Shown here: positions 12,701-21,700 of the stretch, one piece after another
Layout of the letters: each line of letters begins with the position of its first letter
How positions within the stretch are numbered: position 1 is the stretch's first letter
Origin: Mermis nigrescens
Taxonomy: Eukaryota > Nematoda > Enoplea > Mermithida > Mermithidae
Direction of reading: 5' to 3'
Assembly (NCBI GenBank): GCA_036768485.1
Contig: JAVLUZ010000144.1
Span: 1,062,620-1,126,619, forward strand
Length of the DNA stretch: 64,000 bases
The notes under the pieces: generated by a model
Databases searched by the model: none
Told to the model about the DNA's origin: nothing
The model's input: the letters and a program-made list of their open reading frames with translations, nothing else
Translations under genes and position numbers: made by a program

Positions 12701-15700
12701 TTTTTCGTAATTTTTATATGCCAAGGATAGTGCTCGATGAGAATCGTTGAAAAATGGTGTTTTTTCGCCATACCACCTGTTTAAAGGCCATTTTTTGACC
12801 TTTGAAAAATCTTGCACCCCCCTCCCCAGAATTTTGGTGCGGCCCATCTATGGCTGCTACTCTTAAGAATGATCCGCGTACCAATGTTATTATCATTTAA
12901 AAATTGAAAGTATTGTTAGAAACGCCAAAAAATGATTCTTTGTGATATGCACATATCGTTTTCGAGCTCTAAAAAGGACAGAAGGACATTTTTTTGTTTC
13001 ATCCGTCAGAATTCTTTTAATGTGCATGAGCAGGAAGCTCAATTTTTTTAAAATATGCGTTTTTTCGTTAAAAAATATTATAAGCATAAAACCTTATGTT
13101 GCAAAGTATCTTTTTAAGTTTGTCACACTAGCGTCATAAAATCGTGGAAATCGAAAATATTCAAGAAATTTCGACGATCTTTTTCGGTTTTAGGGTTTGC
13201 TGACATATCGTATCCTATTTCTTTAAAATATGTTTTAATTCAATGCAAGCTTGCATAATGGGCGTCTCTTATTGGAATAAATACGTGTTTCATTATAAAC
13301 ATTGCGGAAATTTCCGAGAACTTTTCTGATAATTAAATTAATATTTCATTCTCTACATTGAAGAATTCCACAGAATTTTAGTTTTATCGACTTCGAAAAT
13401 TTTTGGTTTTTTTCTGTTGATTTTTTCAGCTCGTCGATCTAATTTAATCAGGTCATTTTTCTATCATTATTCCTATTTTGTTCAGTATCTTCCAGCGCTT
13501 GGATACGAGAAAAGGATTCATTTGATGAACCCGATGGGTAAGCACCGACATGCACGGCATGGAACACATCAAGGAAATTCTGGCGGGGTGAAATTTTAAA
13601 GCGCCTTTTTTGGGCTTAAAAAATGGTCCGTACGCGTCGTTAGCTTTTTCGGCGTTTTTGACGATGCTCTATTTTTCTAGGGCATAAGGCATAAAAACAA
13701 AAAATGTCGGCGAACAGATCGGAAAAAATTTGGAGGAATTGAACAAAATTTTTTAGGCCATTTTTTAGGAGGGGGGGGGGGTGAATGGCCTTCAATTTTT
13801 GGCCAAAAACGACGAAAAAACACCTTCAAACATAGTTTCCCAAGGTCGAAACTTCAGGGGGGGTGAAATCCAAAAATTTAGGACCACTAAATTTAGAGTC
13901 TAGCCTTTTTTCCTGGTCAAATATGAAAAATGACTAAAACATCCTGCATAAATAGCATGTTTTAATAAGAAAAACTGCATTTTTAATTACTTTTTGTACC
14001 ATTCTGACTAGTCTCATCACTCGTGTAAGTAAGAAATATTAAATTCATCGAAAATTTTGACTTTTCAGATCATTAAGTTTATTCTAGGTATTTTATGGGT
14101 AAACGAAACACAAATGTATTAGTCGGCGCGAAGCGCCGAAAAAATTTTAATATCTTCGTTGCTTTTGTACCCAAAAAACATGCAATAAATGTTTGATAGC
14201 TCAAAATCGTCCAACAGTGACTCAAGTCTCGGACCCTCAGTTGGGGGTAATACCCTTCTCACCCCCCTATAGGAATGTGTGCCTTCAAAGTACCATCAAT
14301 TTTTTCCAAAATCCTGGGAGGGGGTCAAAAATTTCCTGGCATTGGAATATGAGGGGGCAGCTAAGTTTGAGTGGGGTTTCCCGCCATCCCCCTGTTACAT
14401 GTATGTCAGTGTAATTGACTCTTTTAAATTATATTCTAGTCCCCGGCCTGACGGGCGATAAGATGAGTTCGTCAATCGAGGATTCGAAAATCGACTTATT
14501 GGATCCACCCGGTGTAGTAAAGAAGAAATTGAAAAAGGCGTTTTGCGAACCCGGTAACGTAGCCGAAAATGGACTTTTATGTTTCTTGAAGTATGCCGCT
14601 TTTCCAATATTGCACGGCCGTCCATTTATAATCGATAGAAAAGAAGCGAATGGCGGGCCGATCGAATTTGAAAATTATGACAAATTAGAAGCCGCTTTCG
14701 CCAGTCTGGTAATTTTCCTCTGCTAAAATCAATTCACTGTATCATGCTTTGTAACGCGCATAAATTTAGGAGTTGCTTAATTGTAAGTCGAGTTTTCGAT
14801 TTAAATGGTTGAACTTCGATTAAAATGGCTAGAAATGCTAGTTTCGGGTGGGATAAACACACGTGGGGGTTTGGGGTATGCAACCCCTAGAACTTCGAAT
14901 AACCCCCCCCAAATCAAAATACCTTCCCCAGTGTTTTTGTTTGTATTCGGCGAAGATTTTTCCCGATGTACAAAGACTTTTCGGGACCGTCTTTGTACAT
15001 AAACAAAGAGTTTTGGGAAGACAAAAATTGCAAAAAAGGTCTAAAATTCGTAAAATTTTTCGCGCGAAGCGCCGAAATGAGTAATTAAATGTTCTATATA
15101 TTCTTCATAATGGCAGAAATTGCATTTCAAAAGGAAAATGTCAAATTTTTCGGCGCCGTTAGACGATTCTTAGTGATTTTAGCCTCTAAGAGACCTAGAA
15201 ATTAGCTAAATACACTATCAAGGTCGAAAAACCCTGTTTCACCACACTAAAAGTGCTACTGTACCATATCATAGTACACAAAAATTTGCATGTACAAAAT
15301 GTACAAAGACTTTTGGGGACCATATTTGTACATGTACAAACGGACCTTGTACAAAAAACACTGCTCCCCCCACAATTCAATTTTCGAAACTTTTTTGTGT
15401 TTTTTTTCGCAATTTTTTATGCCTATGGATAGTGCTCGATAAGCAACGTTCAAAAATGGTGTTTTTCGCCGTACCACCATTTTTAAGACCATTTTTGACC
15501 TTTGAAAAATCTCTGCACCCCCGCCCTAGAATTTTGTTGCTGCCATGGTGATAAATTGCGATATGCATAACATCATGGGGAGCGACCAAATCATAAGGGG
15601 TCTAATGGGGTATCGTATAACTGTCAAAGATAGCACCGAAATTCGATTCTGGGGGTCTATCGTTTTTGGAGGTCCGCCAGATTCTGGGGTCGAGACCAGT

Positions 15701-18700
15701 CCCAGAACGACGCCCATGTGTGGTGATATGTATTGAATACAATCCGAATCACATTTGGATTTGGGATGCATAAGTCTACGGCCTGAAATTTAGGATAAAG
15801 GTCCCCGGCTATTGTTAAGGGGTTAATGAACTCCAATTTTTGACCAAAAACGCCTAAACACGGCCAAGGAGTGCACGTTTTTTCAAAAACTGGGGGGGTT
15901 CAAAACTTTTCCTGCTTTGAGGGATGGAGGACCATAGGTGGGCAGCTCCGTAATTCTGAGGGGGGTGAAAAAATTTCAAAGGTCAAAAAATGGTCTTGAA
16001 AGTGCTCGTATGGCGGAAAAATCGCTAAAAAATGCAAAAAAATTCAAAAAATTGAATTCTGGGGGGGGCTGGGGGTGCATACCGCCCACGCCCACGTGTG
16101 TGGAGGACGATCAACTTCATTGCAGGATCCCCCATCCCCTGTTACATATATAGTTTGGGAGTTTTTAGACCCCCATAATTTAAAACTTCCGACAGGAAAG
16201 AATTTTTCATATTCCTCCCCCACGCCCATCTGCGCTCGAATATACAAATTGTCTTTATTTTGACTCTGATTTTTCTATTTAAATTTTATTTAATCGTCTC
16301 TCAGCATATTGAACTCTTGTGCATCTATGATTATTCTCATCTTTTAATCATTGATCGCTTCATCATTATTATGCACATCTTTTTATTTATCAAATAAATA
16401 AAAAATTCTCTTTTCGAAAAAGACGCCAAAAAATCATTATGGTTACGATTAGTGATGAAACGGGTAACCCGGATCCGGTATTACCCGAATTTTCTTAGGA
16501 TCCGGATTCGGATCCAGAAATTTGAATTTTCACTACCCTGATCCGGTTAACGACTCTTTAGGCATTCCATCAAACATATGCAGATGAAACCATACAGAAG
16601 ATTGCGCTTTGGTTGATATCATACGTGGGCAGCACCAAAATTCTGGGGTAGGGGTGCAAGATTTTTCGAAGGTTAAAAAATGGCTACAAAAATGGTGGTA
16701 TGAGCGAAAAAAACAATTTTTTCAACGTTTCTCATTGAGCACTATTCATTGGCATCAAAAAATTGCGAGAAACAAAACAAAAAAATTCGAAAATTGACTT
16801 CTGGGGGGTATTTTGGTTTCTGGGAGATGCATACCATCAAATCCCCACGCCAAGGTGTAATTGATATACTATTCTAGTCCCCATCCCGCTAAAAAGCACT
16901 TTGAACACGATACTAGTCGCGGCAGCTGAAAGATATTTTAATGCACGGAGATAAAACACGAAAAAACTAGATTTGCTCTTTTTACTATATACGCGGATCC
17001 TCTGAGCGCGATTTTTTGTATTTGACAGATTTTTTCAGTGCACTGTACAAAGCTTTTCATCTTGACTCCTTTTTGCATGTACAAATATTTTGGGAGGACA
17101 AAAACATTGAAATTGTCTTAACTTTTCAAGAATTTTCGACGCTTCCCGCTGGAATTAGTATTCATTTCAAATGTCTTTGTACTGGCACAAAATGTGTTCA
17201 AAAAGGCAAAAACGTAAAATTTCCTAGCGTTTGGCGCTGGTTATGGTGCTATTTTTCTCAATGAACCTTCATTGTTGAATTGTTGAGTTTAGCTTCAATT
17301 AATCGGAATATTCTAGTGCTTCATACAGTTGAGTAATTTGCCCTGATCGTCCGCTAGAAGCCTAAGCTTGAATTGAGCTTAAGGTAAGCAAGTATGTCAG
17401 AATTGTTTTGTACGCAGTTGATAATTTTCTGCATAACGATTGTTCACTGTCGTGTAGGATCTGTCGCTCATAGGTGGGCTCCGTGTTTTTTTGTACAAGG
17501 TCCGTTTGTTCATGTACAAAGATGGTCCCTAAAAGTCTTTGTACATTTCGTACACACAAATTTTTGGGTACTATAATATGGTACAGTAGCGATTTTAGTG
17601 TGGCAAAAACAGAGTTGTTCGACCTTTGGTTACGTATTTTAGCAATTTCTAGGGTTTCCGAGGGCAAAAATCAGTAATAGTCGTCTCAAAAACGGCGCGA
17701 AGCGCCAAAAAATTTGGCATTTTTCCTTTCGAAATACAATTTCTGAAATTATAAAGATATATAGAACGCACAATTGCTCATTTCGGCGCGGAGCGCCGAG
17801 AATTTTTGCGAATTTCTAACCTTTTTTTGCAGTTTTTGTCTTCCAAAAAATCTTTGAACATGTACAAAGATGGTCCCCAAAAGTCTTTGTACATCGCGAA
17901 AAATCTTTGCTGAATACAAAAAAAACTGTGGGTGGGCTGCACTAAAATTCTGGGGGTAGGTCAACAAATGGTCTTAAAAATGGTAGTATGGCGAAAAAAC
18001 ACTAGTTTTCAAAGTTTCTCATCGAGCACTATCCATTGGCATCAAAAAATTGCGAAAAAAAACAAAAAAATTAACTATTCCCTGAGCTTTCAGGCCATGA
18101 AGAAAGTATATAAATAAATATCATTAATAGGTAATATCATGCGCCAAGCGCCGGAAATATTTCGGGAAATTGTTTTATCACTAACGATCAAAAATTATTC
18201 CATTAACATGTCCATCCTTTATCTCGCCAACTATGTTGGGCCAATTGGGCAGGGACGGCCATTCTGGGCTTATTTCGGTTTCTGGGAGGGTACATACGCC
18301 CACGTGTGCTGTCGCTACTATCGCGTAGGTACCATATGTGGGCAGCAAGAAAATTCTGGTGGTGCAAGATTTTAAGGTCAAAAAATGGCCTTAAAAATGG
18401 TGGTATGGCAAAAAAACACCATTTTCAACGTTTCTCATCAAGCACTATCCATTGGCATTAAAAATTGCGCAAAAAAACAAAAAATTTCAAAAAAATTGAT
18501 TTCTGGGTGGGGGATTTTGGTTTCTGGGGGGGTATTTTGGTTTCTCGGGGATGGTGCATACCCCCGATCCCCCACGCCCAGGTGTGGTAGGTACTCGTCT
18601 CGTACTGACGCCTATTAATCCTTTCATGTTGACCTTCCCAAAGCTTCAAAATTATGTTTAAAACTTGAAAAATAACTAAATTGTTGATGCCCGCAAATTA

Positions 18701-21700
18701 AGTTTTGAGGTCTCATCAATAAAAAGGCCGCAAAATTCTTCTTGTAAATGGTAAAAATGTTAAAACTCTTTTTTTGATAAATTTTTCTTTCATTTTTTTA
18801 TTGTCCGAAATCCAGAAATAGACTACACTAATAAAAATCGAAAAACTCAGTGTTACCATACGAAAAGCCATACGATACAAAAAGCCTTTACTGACCTTGT
18901 ACAAAAAAAACACTTGCCCTTCTAGGCACCAATAAGCAGGAAGGATAATTACGATAGCGCATAACACCAAATCAACAACGGATAGTAAATTAAACTAGCA
19001 AGGATTAATTACGTGTATTGGATCCGGATCCGGAAGTTGTAAGAATTAGGATCTAGATCCGGAAGTTGCGAAAACTAGGATCTGGATCCGTGTCAGGGCC
19101 GAGCGGAGCGTGGATTTCCTACGTACTTAAATGAACACGATTTAAGCAGTGATTCTTTATTGTTAACGATTGAAATATAAACTTAATAGACGCGCGGGTT
19201 CAACTCGCCTAAGCAGGCCAGACAAGGACGGGTAAAATACTGGAAATAATAAGGGAAAACTGACAGCGATCTGATCGACGAAGCTTTCGACGCTAAGACT
19301 TGAGGAAAATGAGCCCTTGTTCATACTTAATCTGATTTTTATAGATTTGAGAATACCGTTGCTGGCTTGCCTGAGTGATTGATCGTTAAATCCAGTTTGG
19401 TCCAGTTGGGTTTCTTTTTTTGAAAAGAGAGTTTCATTTACATTATTTTTGGGGTTTGATATATTTTACATGCAGCTTTTTGTTCTGAACTTTTGCCCTG
19501 TCAGAACCTCTTTGTTTTAATTAGGTCTGTACTTTTACGCATGGCTTTTGTTTCCGGCGCATATATCATTTGCACGGTGCTTCCGTGTGTGCGTGTTAAG
19601 GTGGATTAGTATATGGCTATGTGCTTAAATTTGCCTATGCTTTATTACACTGGACTACGTTATAAGATGCATAATTTTTATAATTTTATTGTGGATTATC
19701 CGGATTAACTCCGGATATCTGTCAGATTAAAACTGACTTTTACCCTTTTGTTTTACGCTTCTGATCATCTAAGTCTACCAAATCCGCGTCTCCGATTTGT
19801 TCACTTCTCAAATATCTTTCTCACAGTTTCGCTCGCATCTTCCTTATTTCCTAACATACATTTACATACGTAGACTCGAATATTGCATTACAATAATATT
19901 AATTAAGATAAAACGCTAATGTAATTATACTTAATACATTGACATGAACTTACACGTTATTTGTGCGCTACACACGTTAAATGAATTATCAAAATATATG
20001 TGCGAAAACATTACATATTTTAGCAAATTATTACCAGATAATTACGCGTTACGTGACATCCGGATAACTTGAAATTGAGGATCCGTTTCATCGTTAGTAA
20101 CGATCATTTCATCCAAACGTGGGCGTGGGGGGATTAGGTGGTATGCATTCCTCCTAGAAAGCCGAATAACTTACTGAAAACCGAAATACCCTCCCCCAGA
20201 ATTTGAAATTGTTTTTGTTTATTTCGCGATTTTTTGATGCTAGTGGATAGTACTCGCTGAGAAACGTTGAAAAATGGCGTTTTTTCGCCTTACCACCATA
20301 CCTGGGCGTGGGGGTTTGGGGTTTGCACCCCCAGAAACCAAAATACCCCCAGAATTCAATTTTTGTAAATTTTTTGTTTTTTTTCGCATTTTTTTGATGC
20401 CAATGGATAGTGCTCGATGAAAAAGGTTGAAAAATATTGGTTTTTTCGGCATACCACCATACGTGGGCAGCAAGAAAATTCTGGGGGGAGTGCAAGATTT
20501 TTTTGAAGGTCGAAAAATGGCCTTAAAAATGGTGGTATGTCGATAAAAACACCATTTTTCGATGTTTCTCATCAAGCACTATCCATTGGCATCAAAAATT
20601 TGCGAAAAAAACGAACAAAAAAATTTCAAAAAATTGAATTCTGGGGGGATATTTTGATTTCTGGGGGGGGGGGGGGTATTTTGGTTTCTGGGGGGTGCAT
20701 ACCCCCCCCTACGCCCAGGTGTGCATACCACCATTTTCAAGGTCATTTTTGACCTTTTTAAAATCTTGCACCACCCTCCCCCAGAATTTTGGTGCCGCCC
20801 ACTCATGCATACCACCATTTTTTGGCCTTTATAAAATCTTGCAACCCCCCTCCCTTTAGAATTTTAATGCTGCCCACCTGATTTCATCCTATTTTGAATA
20901 CCTGCCCTCAAATCGTAGTATCATTGTTTTATACCATGGTTCTGCATCTAAAGTAATGATATTTATTTACAAACAAATAATGAAATCTACATTGCTTTTT
21001 TCAGGAAACAGGAACTCCTTAAATTTTTAGATTGGGTCCAAGCGTTATTATCAGAATCGAAATGAGAATTTCGTTATATTTTATAGATGTATAGTACCTA
21101 GTATTTCTGTAATTTCGGCTTCAATAAACAAATTAAATATTTTAATGCTACAGTTTTGCGCGTAAATCCTGGGGGTTTGGTTGGAGCCTAAATGGACGCG
21201 GGCACACCTGGGGGGTTTGGGGTTATACAACCCCCCCCCACGAGAAGCCAAATTACCACCCAGAATTCAATTTTTATAATTTTTTTGTTTTTTTGCAATT
21301 TTTTGATGCCAATAGATAGTGCTCGATGAGAAACGTTAAAAAATGGTGTTTTTTCGCCCTAACACCATCTTATAGGCTATTTTTTAACTTTTGAAAAATC
21401 TTGTACACCCCTTACCCCAGAATTTTGGTGCTGCCCACGTATGGACATGGGGTTAAAATGCTTAGAGTTGACAGAACCCCTGAATAAATTTTTGACGTTT
21501 TTTCGCAATTTCTTTGATTTGCTCCCAATAAGCTGCTATTTTATGGTCGGAAGGATCTGAAAAATTTTGGAAGGTCGGAAAAGCGCCGAAAAATCTATGG
21601 TATGGGCAAAACATCATTTTTTTACGTTTCTCGTCGGGCTCCACTCCATGTATTGCCATCGTCGATTTTTTGGCGTCTGCAGATTCTGGGGTGTACCTAA

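Larger units (their letters stand above)
10559..13485 (+). other. TyrRS intron 5: families A, B, C and E
   Basis: Truncated family E at 10594-10674, dimeric family A at 10675-11401, family C at 11412-11840 and 12030-12448, and family B at 12638-12852. 12870-13480 is AT-rich with no recognised repeat or gene. Confidence 0.65.
16450..20096. mobile_element. hAT-type element with GGATCC subterminal repeats, heavily nested
   Basis: Left end TAGTGATGAAACGG followed by GGATCCGG-type repeats (16470-16530). Right end GGATCCGTTTCATCGTTA, preceded by GGATCCGGATCCGG repeats (19020-19090). Flanks GTTACGAT (16442-16449) and GTAACGAT (20097-20104) match 7 of 8. Inside lie family B copies (16620-16859, 17469-18308, 18333-18586), family A copies and a solo LTR (19091-20058). 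No transposase remains recognisable. Confidence 0.72.
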
